DNA of 64,000 bases from Vibrio astriarenae (GCF_010587385.1 NZ_CP047475.1:868001-932000), one strand, 5' to 3'; shown: positions 48,838 through 58,241, counted from the stretch's first letter. Numbers and translations: made by a program. The notes: generated by a model from the letters alone, not told the origin.

Positions 48838-49107
48838 ATGACACCTGAGTTATTTGTAGAGCTATTTCGAGACGCACTTTGGCTAGTTTTGATGCTAGTG
48901 TGTGCGATTGTTATCCCAAGCTTACTGGTTGGTTTGATCGTGGCTATCTTCCAAGCTGCAACTTCAATTAACGAGCAAACCTTGTCCTTCTTACCGCGTT
49001 TGATTGTAACAATTCTGGCGTTAATGGCCTTTGCCCACTGGGGAACTCAAGTCATGATGGAGTTCTTCTTTAGTCTCATTGAACGTGTTCCAACCATACT
49101 CTACTAA
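48838..49107 (+). CDS. fliQ: Flagellar export gate protein FliQ
   Basis: An 89-residue protein with two membrane hairpin helices (LFRDALWLVLMLVCAIVIPSLLVGLIVAIFQAATSINEQTL in pieces, and LIVTILALMAFAHWG). It is a complete FliQ, 13 bases after fliP and 8 before fliR. Confidence 0.95.
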   Translation: MTPELFVELFRDALWLVLMLVCAIVIPSLLVGLIVAIFQAATSINEQTLSFLPRLIVTILALMAFAHWGTQVMMEFFFSLIERVPTILY

Positions 49108-49115
49108 GGGGCACT

Positions 49116-49898
49116 ATGGAGTATCCAACGGCGGTCGTATTAGAGTGGATGGCAAATTACTTTTGGCCGTTAACTCGTATCTCATCGATGCTCATGGTGA
49201 TGACTGTGACAGGGGCACGCTTTGTTCCTGCTCGTGTGCGACTCTACCTTAGCCTTGCGATTACCTTCGCGGTTATGCCCGCAATACCTGCTGTGCCTGA
49301 TGACATCGAACTGCTCTCTTTCGCTGGCTTTATGGTGCTTGCTGAGCAGATCATCATAGGGGTAGCGATGGGGACCATTACAACCTTTATATTGCAGACA
49401 TTTGTGTTGTTAGGACAAATCCTAGGTATGCAGTCGAGTTTGGGTTTTGCTTCCATGGTCGATCCTGCCAATGGTCAAAATACCCCCGTACTTGGTCAGC
49501 TGTTTATGATGGTGGCTACACTCTTCTTTTTAGGTACAGATGGGCACTTAAAGATGATTCAGTTGGTGGTGATGAGCTTTCAAAGCTTGCCCATCGGCAG
49601 TGGTGGGATATCTCAACTCGGGTTCCAAGAGATTGCTTCGTGGTTGGGCATTATGTTTAAAGTCGCTTTAAGTATGGCGCTGTCTGGCATTATCGCACTG
49701 CTGACGATTAACTTATCGTTTGGTGTGATGACCCGTGCTGCACCGCAGCTCAACATATTCTCTCTCGGTTTTGCATTCGCGCTCATGGTGGGCTTGTTTA
49801 TTTGTTGGTATCTACTCAGTGGTTTATTAAACCATTATGAGATTTACTGGACTCAAGGAGAGCAGCAGATATGTCGTCTCGTCAATATCAACTGTTAA
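49116..49898 (+). CDS. fliR: Flagellar export gate protein FliR
   Basis: A 260-residue polytopic protein with about six membrane helices (MVMTVTGARFVPARVRLYLSLAI, FILQTFVLLGQILGMQSSLGFASMVDP in pieces). It contributes one subunit to the export gate. The gap to flhB is 27 bases and holds the AGGAGG used by flhB. Confidence 0.95.
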   Translation: MEYPTAVVLEWMANYFWPLTRISSMLMVMTVTGARFVPARVRLYLSLAITFAVMPAIPAVPDDIELLSFAGFMVLAEQIIIGVAMGTITTFILQTFVLLGQILGMQSSLGFASMVDPANGQNTPVLGQLFMMVATLFFLGTDGHLKMIQLVVMSFQSLPIGSGGISQLGFQEIASWLGIMFKVALSMALSGIIALLTINLSFGVMTRAAPQLNIFSLGFAFALMVGLFICWYLLSGLLNHYEIYWTQGEQQICRLVNINC

Positions 49899-49925
49899 CC
49901 TCAGCTATAGCGTTAGGAGGCTGGA

Positions 49926-51056
49926 TTGGCAGAATCTGATGGCCAAGAACGCACCGAAGAGGCCACGCCCCGAAGGAAACAGCAAGCCCAAGAGAAAGGC
50001 CAGGTAGCCCGATCGAAGGAGCTTGCATCTGTTTCAGTTCTTATTGTTGGTTCAGTGTCTCTTATGTGGTTTGGAGGCATGCTTGCTCGTGGTCTTTACC
50101 AATTGATGTCGCGACTATTCTCGTTAAGTCGAGAGGAGGTGTTTGACATCAGTAAACTGGGGGATATCGCCATAGGGGCCTTGGGAAGCTTAGTTTTCCC
50201 GTTGCTGCTTATTCTTATCGTGCTCTTTGTTGCAGCACTGGCAGGTGCGGCGGGTGTCGGGGGAATTCGTTTCTCGGCTGAAGCGGCGAGACCGAAACTG
50301 TCTAAAATGAACCCGTTGAGTGGTTTAAAACGGATGGTAGGCAAGCAGAGTCTTGTTGAACTCATTAAGTCGATATTGAAAGTCGGCCTGGTTGCGGGGG
50401 TGGCGTTCTTTTTGATCAACAGCTCGCGCCACGATCTCTTGATGCTCAGTACCGATGTCTACCCACAAAATATTTTTCGAGCTTTAGATATACTGCTTAA
50501 CTTTGTATTACTCATTAGCTGCTCTTTGTTGGTTGTTGTCGGTATCGACATACCATTTCAAATCTGGCAACACAACGAACAGCTTAAGATGACTAAGCAA
50601 GAGGTCAAAGACGAGTTTAAAGACACGGAAGGTAAACCAGAAGTCAAAGGACGGATTCGAATGCTGCAGCGTGAGGCGGCACAACGTCGAATGATGGCGG
50701 ATGTTCCGCAAGCGGATGTGATTGTGACCAACCCAGAGCACTTTTCAGTCGCGCTACGCTATAAGCAGAACACTGATAAGGCGCCTATTGTTGTGGCGAA
50801 AGGGGTGGACCATATGGCCTTGAAGATTCGAGAAGTCGCTCGAGAGCACGATATCTATGTGATTCCTGCGCCACCATTAGCGCGTGCGCTATACCATACG
50901 ACGGAGTTAGAGCAAGAGATCCCTGATGGGTTGTTTACCGCCGTCGCACAAGTGCTGGCGTACGTATTCCAGCTTAAACAGTACCGCAAATCAGGTGGTC
51001 AGCGTCCGGTTCTCAAGAGCGAAAACATGCCAATTCCACCTGATTTACGTCATTAA
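49926..51056 (+). CDS. flhB: Flagellar export switch protein FlhB
   Basis: Export-gate subunit whose cytoplasmic domain cleaves itself to switch from hook to filament substrates. The 376-residue protein has the N-terminal GQERTEEATPRRKQQAQEKG, four membrane helices to about residue 210, and a cytosolic domain with KMTKQEVKDEFKDTEG. The cleavage motif reads NPEH (269-272) where the classic form is NPTH. The start is TTG at 49926, preceded by AGGAGG. It is the last gene of the block and nearly abuts the convergent smrB. Confidence 0.95.
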   Translation: MAESDGQERTEEATPRRKQQAQEKGQVARSKELASVSVLIVGSVSLMWFGGMLARGLYQLMSRLFSLSREEVFDISKLGDIAIGALGSLVFPLLLILIVLFVAALAGAAGVGGIRFSAEAARPKLSKMNPLSGLKRMVGKQSLVELIKSILKVGLVAGVAFFLINSSRHDLLMLSTDVYPQNIFRALDILLNFVLLISCSLLVVVGIDIPFQIWQHNEQLKMTKQEVKDEFKDTEGKPEVKGRIRMLQREAAQRRMMADVPQADVIVTNPEHFSVALRYKQNTDKAPIVVAKGVDHMALKIREVAREHDIYVIPAPPLARALYHTTELEQEIPDGLFTAVAQVLAYVFQLKQYRKSGGQRPVLKSENMPIPPDLRH

Positions 51057-51061
51057 CGATG

Positions 51062-51592
51062 TTACTTTTCAGGAATAGAAAGCAAGATCAGTAAAGCACC
51101 ATCGCCACCGAACTCAAGGGGGGCTTGGTGAAACGCCATCACATCGGGATGTTGCGCCAACCACAGTGGCACCTTCTGTTTGAGTATGTGCTTACCAATA
51201 CCATGTTGCACACAAGCACAGCTCACATTCTGCTTCATACAGTAGGCAATCATCGAGCCGAGCTCACGCTTGGCTTCTTGCTGAGTCATGCCATGCATAT
51301 CTAAGAAGACGTCCGGTACATACACACCGCGTCGCAGTCGCTTGACCTCATATTTCGAGACATCATCACGCGCATAGCGGGTCGGCCCCTCTTCGCTGAG
51401 CAGTGGAACAAACTCATCAGAGAAATAAAACTCAGTATCAGACGCTTCGCGGGCGCTGCGAGTGACTTCTTTCTGCTTAACGTTTCTTTTTGGGGGCTGG
51501 ATTATGGTATCCTGTGCGAACTTTTTTACGCCCTTTACTTCTTCATAGAAGAGCGAGAAGTCATCATCAAAATCGGTGTCTTTGCGGCTCAT
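51062..51592 (-). CDS. smrB: Endonuclease SmrB (collided-ribosome rescue)
   Basis: SmrB cleaves mRNA between collided ribosomes. The 176-residue protein has an N-terminal helical extension (DDFSLFYEEVKGVKKF) and the C-terminal Smr domain with DMHGMTQQEAKRELG, CACVQHGIGKHILKQKVPLWL and FGGDGALLILL. The catalytic DxH (DMH) and GxGxH-like (GIGKH) motifs are intact. It diverges from prmB and ends 5 bases from the flhB stop. Confidence 0.94.
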   Translation of the reverse strand: MSRKDTDFDDDFSLFYEEVKGVKKFAQDTIIQPPKRNVKQKEVTRSAREASDTEFYFSDEFVPLLSEEGPTRYARDDVSKYEVKRLRRGVYVPDVFLDMHGMTQQEAKRELGSMIAYCMKQNVSCACVQHGIGKHILKQKVPLWLAQHPDVMAFHQAPLEFGGDGALLILLSIPEK

Positions 51593-51654
51593 GGGTAAAT
51601 CATTACTCTAGTACAACTTTATGAAGAGTATTGTAGCGCTTTTTGGAGGCAACT

Positions 51655-52587
51655 TTGGATAAGATTTTTGTAGAAGAAGCAGTATCAGAGCTTCATACGC
51701 TTCAAGATATGATTCGTTGGACGGTCAGCCGTTTTAACGCAGCGAATTTATTTTATGGTCACGGCACCGACAATGCGTGGGATGAAGCGGTTCAATTGAT
51801 CCTACCAACACTGTATTTGCCAATCGACGTGCCTCCGCATGTATTGAATTCACGCCTAACAAGCAGTGAGCGTTTGCGTATTGTTGAACGTGTTGTAAAA
51901 CGTATTAACGAGCGCACACCAACGGCTTACCTAACCAACCGCGCGTGGTTCTGTGGTCTAGAATTTTTCGTTGATGAGCGTGTACTTGTGCCGCGTTCGC
52001 CAATCGGAGAGTTGATTCAAGCGAACTTTGAACCTTGGTTGGTAGAAGAGCCAACGCGCATCATGGATATGTGTACGGGTAGTGGCTGTATCGCAATTGC
52101 ATGTGCGCACGCATTCCCAGATGCGGAAGTTGATGCGATTGATATTTCATCCGATGCGTTGCAAGTTGCTGAGCAAAACGTGCAAGACCACGGTATGGAG
52201 CAACAGGTGTTCCCTATTCGCTCAGACTTGTTCCGCGACTTACCAAAAGAGCAGTACAACCTAATCGTGACCAATCCACCTTATGTGGATGAAGAAGACA
52301 TGAACAGCCTGCCAGATGAGTTCACGCACGAGCCTGAGCTTGGCCTTGCAGCCGGCACCGATGGCTTGAAACTGGTTCGTCGCATTTTAGCAAACGCGCC
52401 TGACTACCTAACGGAAAAGGGCATTTTGGTTTGTGAAGTGGGTAACTCGATGGTTCACATGATGGAACAGTACCCAGACATTCCATTCACTTGGTTAGAG
52501 TTTGAAAATGGCGGCCACGGCGTATTCCTACTGACTCGCGAGCAAATCGTTGAACATGCAGAGCACTTTGCTCTTTATAAAGACTAG
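51655..52587 (+). CDS. prmB: Ribosomal protein uL3 glutamine methyltransferase
   Basis: PrmB methylates a glutamine of ribosomal protein L3. From the TTG at 51655 the protein has 310 residues, the usual length, with GGAGG five bases ahead. SAM-binding motif [15 protein letters not shown] (about 137-151) and NPPY at 207-210. It is the paralogue of PrmC, encoded near 3 kb in this window. It diverges from smrB and is followed by aroC about 200 bases on. Confidence 0.95.
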   Translation: MDKIFVEEAVSELHTLQDMIRWTVSRFNAANLFYGHGTDNAWDEAVQLILPTLYLPIDVPPHVLNSRLTSSERLRIVERVVKRINERTPTAYLTNRAWFCGLEFFVDERVLVPRSPIGELIQANFEPWLVEEPTRIMDMCTGSGCIAIACAHAFPDAEVDAIDISSDALQVAEQNVQDHGMEQQVFPIRSDLFRDLPKEQYNLIVTNPPYVDEEDMNSLPDEFTHEPELGLAAGTDGLKLVRRILANAPDYLTEKGILVCEVGNSMVHMMEQYPDIPFTWLEFENGGHGVFLLTREQIVEHAEHFALYKD

Positions 52588-52787
52588 TTGATACGATTCA
52601 TCTATTGCTGTATAGAGCGCTGCCTCAGGGTGGCGCTTTTGTATTTATGGTCGGATCTCACTCATTTAGCGTAGTGTTCCTCATAATTTACCCTTTACAT
52701 CCCAAACCAATAAAGCCACTATGAATCCACGAAGAATAGGAAGATTGCTGATGATTCATCACCATCGGCAAACAGTTTAGAGGAAAT

Positions 52788-53873
52788 ATGGCAGGTAACA
52801 GCATAGGACAGCACTTTCGCGTCACCACGTTTGGTGAGAGTCATGGTATTGCACTTGGATGTGTGATTGATGGCTGTCCTCCGGGATTAGAGATAACAGA
52901 AGCCGACCTTCAAACCGACTTGGACCGCCGTCGTCCAGGCACGTCGCGTTATACCACACAGCGCAGAGAGCCAGATGAAGTCAAAATTCTGTCTGGCGTT
53001 TTTGAAGGTCGCACCACAGGTACATCGATTGGTCTATTGATTGAAAATACAGACCAGCGTTCAAAAGATTACTCTGAAATCAAAGATAAATTCCGCCCAG
53101 GTCACGCTGATTACACTTACCATCAAAAGTACGGCAACCGCGATTATCGTGGCGGTGGTCGCTCGTCTGCTCGTGAAACCGCGATGCGAGTTGCAGCGGG
53201 TGCGGTTGCAAAGAAATATCTTAAGCAAGAGTTTGGCGTAGAGATCCGAGCTTACTTATCACAGATGGGTGATGTCGCGATCGATAAAGTCGATTGGGAC
53301 GAAATTGAAAATAATGCGTTTTTCTGTCCTGATGTCGATAAAGTTGATGCCTTTGATCAGCTCATCCGTGATTTGAAAAAAGAGGGTGACTCGATTGGAG
53401 CCAAGCTGCAGGTAGTGGCAACCAATGTGCCTGTCGGTTTAGGCGAGCCGGTCTTTGACCGCCTTGATGCCGATATTGCGCATGCGTTAATGAGTATTAA
53501 TGCTGTGAAGGGCGTTGAGATTGGTGATGGTTTTGATGTTGTGGCTCAAAAGGGCAGTGAACACCGTGACACGCTTTCACCGCAAGGGTTCGGTAGCAAT
53601 CACGCTGGAGGTATCTTAGGTGGTATCTCTACGGGCCAAGATATTGTCGCCAATATTGCACTAAAGCCTACCTCGAGCATCACTGTACCGGGTGATACCA
53701 TCACTCGTGAAGGCGAACCCACTCAATTGATCACCAAAGGCCGTCATGACCCTTGTGTAGGCATTCGTGCGGTGCCAATTGCGGAAGCGATGCTTGCTAT
53801 TGTAGTGATGGATCACTTGCTGCGACATCGTGGTCAGAACCATGGTGTTGTTACAGAGACACCAAAGATCTAG
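52788..53873 (+). CDS. aroC: Chorismate synthase
   Basis: Last step of the shikimate pathway: 5-enolpyruvylshikimate-3-phosphate to chorismate, FMN-dependent. The 361-residue protein has the signatures [60 protein letters not shown] (in pieces) and [26 protein letters not shown] precedes the ATG. The prmB-aroC order is conserved in gammaproteobacteria. Confidence 0.97.
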   Translation: MAGNSIGQHFRVTTFGESHGIALGCVIDGCPPGLEITEADLQTDLDRRRPGTSRYTTQRREPDEVKILSGVFEGRTTGTSIGLLIENTDQRSKDYSEIKDKFRPGHADYTYHQKYGNRDYRGGGRSSARETAMRVAAGAVAKKYLKQEFGVEIRAYLSQMGDVAIDKVDWDEIENNAFFCPDVDKVDAFDQLIRDLKKEGDSIGAKLQVVATNVPVGLGEPVFDRLDADIAHALMSINAVKGVEIGDGFDVVAQKGSEHRDTLSPQGFGSNHAGGILGGISTGQDIVANIALKPTSSITVPGDTITREGEPTQLITKGRHDPCVGIRAVPIAEAMLAIVVMDHLLRHRGQNHGVVTETPKI

Positions 53874-53910
53874 CTGTTTAGTTACGTTGGTTTCATGTAC
53901 TGCTTAATGA

Positions 53911-53937
53911 AAAGAGGTTGCCTAAGTGCAGCCTCTT
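53911..53937. terminator. Probable terminator between aroC and the TRIC-type gene
   Basis: AAGAGGTTGC paired with GCAGCCTCTT (one G-U pair, loop CTAAGT), between two convergent genes. The flanks are A-rich before and C/T-rich after, so the tail is weaker than in the other terminators here. Confidence 0.65.
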
Positions 53938-53961
53938 CTCTTTCATGCTACGGCACTTAAA

Positions 53962-54585
53962 TTAGTGCAGAGGATCGTCTGATTCCAAATGAAAAGAAGG
54001 CAGATGCCAGCCAAATCGAACTGCAGACATACGCAATAGATAGCCGCTGACCAGTGTTACGATCGTGGCGACTGGCTCACTAATCTCAAATGCAAGTAAA
54101 ACCAAATACAGACCAGAAGCGGCAAAGGCAACAGACGCATATAGCTCCTTATGCAGTACCAGTGGGGTCTGACGACAAATTAAATCACGCAGCAGACCAC
54201 CAAACACACCAGTGACCAAAGCTGACACCATACAAATGCTCGGGTGCAGGCCCAAATTGAGAGCGACTTTGGTACCGATAATACTAAAAGCAATCAAACC
54301 GATCGTATCCAAACGAATGAATACGCCTTTGAACTTGATTACCCAGTGAGCCAGTCCGGTTGTCAGCAACCCAGCTAGACATGTGATGGCGAGATATTCA
54401 GGGTTCGCAACCCAAGTTAGGGGGTAGTGTCCCAGAAGAATATCTCGCACAGTTCCACCACCAATGGCAGTTGCACTTGCCACCAGCATGACGCCGAACC
54501 AGTCCATTTCTTTACGCCCAGCGCTTAGCGCGCCTGTCATTGCCTCGGCAGTAATCCCGATGACATATAAAATACTTAACAACAT
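53962..54585 (-). CDS. TRIC-type cation channel family protein (UPF0126)
   Basis: A 207-residue inner-membrane protein with seven hydrophobic helices arranged as two repeats, each with the family motif (GGGTVRDILLG near residue 40 and FGGLLRDLICR near 135). Bacterial TRIC proteins form trimeric cation channels. E. coli YicG and YadS are relatives. No functional partner is evident next to it. Confidence 0.9.
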   Translation of the reverse strand: MLLSILYVIGITAEAMTGALSAGRKEMDWFGVMLVASATAIGGGTVRDILLGHYPLTWVANPEYLAITCLAGLLTTGLAHWVIKFKGVFIRLDTIGLIAFSIIGTKVALNLGLHPSICMVSALVTGVFGGLLRDLICRQTPLVLHKELYASVAFAASGLYLVLLAFEISEPVATIVTLVSGYLLRMSAVRFGWHLPSFHLESDDPLH

Positions 54586-54712
54586 ACTCTTCTCTAAGTG
54601 CTTGTTATAACGACACTGCTAACGTTGGGCGCGAGTCTAATCGACTTTGCTAAGTTAGACGAATGAGAAAAATTGGTGAAGTAATCGATTGGTGTATTAG
54701 CTGAGGTAATGG

Positions 54713-56116
54713 TTAGTTGCTGTGGTTTGAGAACAAGACACAAACCTTCAACCCTGTCTTCTTTTGTGGGTCACTATAGTCAAGTTCGATGCTCGCACCG
54801 TGAAGCTTTACCACGGTCGCTACCAAGGCTAAGCCCAAACCATGTCCGGGTGTATTACGGCTTTTATCGACCCGGTAAAGCCGCTGAAACACTTTGGTGC
54901 GCAATTCGGGTGGGATGCCAGGGCCATTGTCGCTCACCACAATACTATCACTGGACACATCGACGTGGATGTGTGCGCCTTGTGGTGAGTATTTGTGCGC
55001 GTTGTCCACCAAGTTATATATCAGTCTAAAGAGCAAAGAGCGTTCGCCGAACCTATGGCTAGGGGAGGTGCTGAGTGTGAGCGTTTGCTGCTTGTCCTCT
55101 AGCACAGGCTCTATCAATTCAGTGACATCTTGTGCCACAGCCGTGATGTTGACCTTATCAAAATGGCGAGTATCTCTCAGTGCTTCAAGTTTGCTCAACT
55201 CGAGCATGGCATTAAAGGTGATCAATATTTCATCAAACTCGTGGTGCAGTTGCGTTAGAGTTTGTGCTTTTTGTATCGCATCGTTTTGCTCTTCCGCTAT
55301 GGTTAGGCGATTCTTGATACGAGTAAGCGGGGTGCGTAAATCATGTGCGATGGCATCGGTGACCCCTTGAATTTGATTGACCGATGACTCAACTTCGTCG
55401 AGCATTTTATTAACGAACAAACCGATACGCTCCCATTCATCTTGGGCTTGCTCAGGCTTTGTGGGGCATAATGGGATACGACGGTCAAAGTAGCCTTGTT
55501 CGATATCATTAATGACTTTATGAATAGCGGTGAGCTGCTGAGTAATTTTCCGTTTTACAATCCAGCCTGGAATGAGTGCGATGAAAAAGCTCACAATCAT
55601 GACACTTAGGGCAGCATTCACAAAGTTATCTTGGATTTGGCGTATATAAGCGTTGTTAGTTGCGATGAGTATTTGATGTTCATTGACGGTAAAACGACAG
55701 CCCTCTAGCACGGAGATAGAGTCGCTGCCTGCACGTAGAATCGGGAACGGTGTGACGTTAGGACAGTCTGGTAACGTTTGAGGAATATGACTAAGAGACC
55801 CATGTACAACGCCGTCCGGAGTTCTGATCACGGTGAGCATATTCTTATCATCGTACAGTGAATCTTCAAGCCATTGCTCCACGTTTAATGATACGTTGAG
55901 GTCGGTCGCTGTACGCAACTGTTCAACATGTTGGGTGATCAGTTGATGTTTAGAGTTGACTAAAGGCTGAATACTGAACTGATAGACCGCGAGCAAGGCA
56001 AGCGCCACGGTGAGCCATAGCATCAGTGCGATGGATACAGATAAACGCCACAAAGAGTGGCGCTGCCATTGATGCTTGATGAAGGTGATCGCGTTGGATG
56101 GAGAGGGTATGTTCAA
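54713..56116 (-). CDS. Sensor histidine kinase of PepSY-linked two-component system
   Basis: A 467-residue kinase. Membrane helices at about 26-47 and 168-188 enclose a 120-residue periplasmic sensor with two cysteines (Cys118 and Cys140) that could form a disulfide. HAMP follows (about 189-245), then HisKA with His258 (DAIAHDLRTPLTRIK) and an ATPase domain (RLIYNLVDNAHKYS, VVSDNGPGI, PGHGLGLALV). Its start overlaps the regulator stop by four bases. The stimulus is unknown; the PepSY protein upstream suggests an envelope signal. Confidence 0.92.
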   Translation of the reverse strand: MNIPSPSNAITFIKHQWQRHSLWRLSVSIALMLWLTVALALLAVYQFSIQPLVNSKHQLITQHVEQLRTATDLNVSLNVEQWLEDSLYDDKNMLTVIRTPDGVVHGSLSHIPQTLPDCPNVTPFPILRAGSDSISVLEGCRFTVNEHQILIATNNAYIRQIQDNFVNAALSVMIVSFFIALIPGWIVKRKITQQLTAIHKVINDIEQGYFDRRIPLCPTKPEQAQDEWERIGLFVNKMLDEVESSVNQIQGVTDAIAHDLRTPLTRIKNRLTIAEEQNDAIQKAQTLTQLHHEFDEILITFNAMLELSKLEALRDTRHFDKVNITAVAQDVTELIEPVLEDKQQTLTLSTSPSHRFGERSLLFRLIYNLVDNAHKYSPQGAHIHVDVSSDSIVVSDNGPGIPPELRTKVFQRLYRVDKSRNTPGHGLGLALVATVVKLHGASIELDYSDPQKKTGLKVCVLFSNHSN

Positions 56117-56796
56117 TTGGCTTTTCTCATTCGATAGCCTGAACCACGCACTGTTTCAATCAGGTTTGGTTGCTCTGGTAAATCAAGCTTCTTACGCAAA
56201 CGGGCGATATGCACGTCAATGACGTTGGTCTGTGGATCAAAGTTGTAGTCCCAAACTGCTTCAAAGAGCAGTGAACGAGTGACCACTTGATCAACATGCT
56301 CTAAGAGGTACTTCAACAGCATAAACTCTTTCGCTTGCAGCTCTATCTTGTTACCCGCGAGCACAGCGTGGTGTGCCATAAGGTCGAGCTCTAGTGGGCC
56401 ATTAGTGAGTTTAGAGGTATTGCTCAGTGCAGTGACACCGCCCCGGCTGGCCAGTATTTCGACTCTTGCAACCAGTTCGGAGAGGGCAAAGGGTTTGGTA
56501 AGGTAGTCATCCCCACCTTGTTTCAGCCCTTTCACTCTCTCATCAACACTATCTAGTGCACTTAGAATTAATACTCTCGCACCGACACTTGCCGCTCGCA
56601 AGGTAGAAAGTACGGTTAAGCCATCGATGTTCGGTAGCATACGGTCAAGCACAATCACATCGTATTGTCCCTCAAGGCCAAGAAACAAACCATCTTGGCC
56701 ATTGTCAGCGCTATCTACCGTCCAGCCCTGTTGTTTGAGGGATTGACTTAGATATTGATTGGTTTCTTTATCGTCTTCGATGACCAGTACTTTCAT
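56113..56796 (-). CDS. OmpR/PhoB-family response regulator
   Basis: A 227-residue regulator: receiver with Asp51 (VIVLDRMLPNIDG), Lys of the switch (YLTKPFALSEL), and a winged-helix DNA-binding domain (LQAKEFMLLKYLLEHVDQVVTRSLLFEAVW, in pieces; VIDVHIARLRKKLD and ETVRGSGYRM). It lies between the PepSY gene (9 bases upstream) and the kinase gene (overlap ATGA), so the three form one operon. Targets are unknown; self-regulation is likely but not seen. Confidence 0.94.
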   Translation of the reverse strand: MKVLVIEDDKETNQYLSQSLKQQGWTVDSADNGQDGLFLGLEGQYDVIVLDRMLPNIDGLTVLSTLRAASVGARVLILSALDSVDERVKGLKQGGDDYLTKPFALSELVARVEILASRGGVTALSNTSKLTNGPLELDLMAHHAVLAGNKIELQAKEFMLLKYLLEHVDQVVTRSLLFEAVWDYNFDPQTNVIDVHIARLRKKLDLPEQPNLIETVRGSGYRMRKAN

Positions 56797-56805
56797 TAGA
56801 CTCCC

Positions 56806-57372
56806 TTATTTTTTGTGATGTTTAAGTACAGGAATCTCCTCACCACTATCGACATTGATAAGGAGTTTCTGTTTACCTGCTTCAGCGGAAGCTAGCTTGA
56901 TTTCATAGAAAACAACCCCATTTTTCTCTTCAAGTTCCGCTTCGATGAGCTTGGCTGAGTATTTGTCTTCGAGTGTTGGAATGACATTGAGGATGTCAAA
57001 GCCTGATTCGTTGACGCGTTCTATCGCTAGGCGCTCATCTTTGTCTAAGTCACTAAAACCAAAGGTGCTAAGGCTCTCTGATTCTTCTTTCAGCAGGCTC
57101 TGGTCATTGACTGAATAGCTTAGCTTGTGCTTGTTGTTGGCTTCTAGGTTAATGATTTTAAACTCATAAACCACCTGCTGGTCTTTGTAATCATCAAGTT
57201 CGATTTCTGTCACTACGCCACTGTGAGCTTGTCGAACGGTGGGTGAAAGCATCTCAACACTTGTGTTTGAGGCATTCAGCGCCATCAGATTAATCGCCAT
57301 ATCATCGTCTGCCATTGCGTAGCTTGAAGCGGTGATTGCTGTTGCTAACAGCGCTAATTTGATTGATTTCAT
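56806..57372 (-). CDS. PepSY-domain periplasmic protein
   Basis: A 188-residue secreted protein with a Sec signal (KLALLATAITASSYAMA, cleavage about residue 21). The C-terminal half resembles a PepSY domain (YSAKLIEAELEEKNGVVFYEIKLASAEAGKQKLLINVDSGE, in pieces). Such proteins often sit beside OmpR-type two-component systems and may modulate the kinase. GAGGAAG lies ahead of the ATG. The first half (about 25-110) is not recognised. Confidence 0.82.
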   Translation of the reverse strand: MKSIKLALLATAITASSYAMADDDMAINLMALNASNTSVEMLSPTVRQAHSGVVTEIELDDYKDQQVVYEFKIINLEANNKHKLSYSVNDQSLLKEESESLSTFGFSDLDKDERLAIERVNESGFDILNVIPTLEDKYSAKLIEAELEEKNGVVFYEIKLASAEAGKQKLLINVDSGEEIPVLKHHKK

Positions 57373-57386
57373 AATACTTCCTCGAT

Positions 57387-57488
57387 TTAAAGAGTACAGA
57401 GAGAGACAGCGATGAGGTTTACGAGGGTAAACAAAGAAAAGAAACCGGTCGCGCAGACAGTTAGTGCTCTTTTTTGTCTCATATTCAT
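57387..57488 (-). CDS. Candidate 33-residue membrane peptide at the head of the PepSY operon
   Basis: A leftward frame of 33 codons with ATG at 57486-57488 and TAA at 57387-57389. The peptide has a basic start (MNMRQKR) and then about 26 mostly hydrophobic residues (including FFSLFTLVNLIAVSL), the plan of a single-pass small membrane protein. AGGGA lies 9 bases before the ATG. Its stop is 14 bases before the PepSY ATG, consistent with one transcript. It has no known homologue that I recognise, and a frame this short may arise by chance. Confidence 0.4.
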   Translation of the reverse strand: MNMRQKRALTVCATGFFSLFTLVNLIAVSLCTL

Positions 57489-57662
57489 AGTGTCATTTCC
57501 CTGTGTTGTTTCGTTGGAAGTACTTTACTGTAGGCACATAAACTCACAATGGCGCGAAGATTAAATATAGTTAATGTTCTCACTTGGCGTTAGCAGCGTT
57601 TCTTTACCCGTAGAAGAAAAACAAGCAAAATGACGGAGCTAAACCAAGAAAGAAAAGTCACC

Positions 57663-58214
57663 ATGATGTCAAACCCTTCTCAAGTGGTTCATGAGTATCA
57701 AGATCTCATCACCATTTTTGACCAAACATTTTATCAATCGTTCAACACTCGGCTGGAGTTGGGGGGCGATGAGCCGATCTATCTGCCTGCTGATGAACGT
57801 GTTGATTATCATCGTATTATTTTTGCTCGGGGCTACTATGCCTCCGCGCTGCATGAGATCGCACACTGGTGTGTGGCAGGACCAAAACGCCGCTTGTTGG
57901 AGGACTTTGGTTATTGGTATGAACCGGATGGGCGAAGTGCCCAAGTTCAGGCTGAATTTGAGAAAGTCGAGATTCGACCACAAGCCTATGAGTGGATACT
58001 CGCCTTGAGTGCAGGCTTTCCATTTAATGTGAGCTGTGACAATCTACACGGCGACATCGAACCTGACCGATTAGGTTTTATGACCAAAGTTCACCAAGAG
58101 GTGATGTCGATTTTAGACAGTGGTATTCCACCTCGCGTGGCGGCGTTGTCCGATGCTTTACGTGCTTTTTATCACACGCCAGCACTTACCCCTGAGCAAT
58201 TTATTATTAAATAA
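57663..58214 (+). CDS. epmC: Elongation factor P hydroxylase EpmC
   Basis: EpmC (YfcM) hydroxylates the beta-lysyl-lysine modification on EF-P. From the ATG at 57663 the protein has 183 residues and aligns with E. coli YfcM throughout: FNTRLELGGDEPIYLPADE, RGYYASALHEIAHWCVAGPKRR (in pieces; HExxH), FGYWYEPDGRSAQVQ and FPFNVSCDNLHGDIEPDR. An in-frame ATG at 57630 would add 11 residues without similarity. yfcL follows, as in E. coli. Confidence 0.92.
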   Translation: MMSNPSQVVHEYQDLITIFDQTFYQSFNTRLELGGDEPIYLPADERVDYHRIIFARGYYASALHEIAHWCVAGPKRRLLEDFGYWYEPDGRSAQVQAEFEKVEIRPQAYEWILALSAGFPFNVSCDNLHGDIEPDRLGFMTKVHQEVMSILDSGIPPRVAALSDALRAFYHTPALTPEQFIIK

Positions 58215-58241
58215 CAAAGATTAATAGTTTAAAGGAAGTCC

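Noticed and set aside
54709..55370. Rightward frames opposite the histidine kinase gene
   Set aside because: Antisense shadows; the leftward frame carries all kinase motifs.
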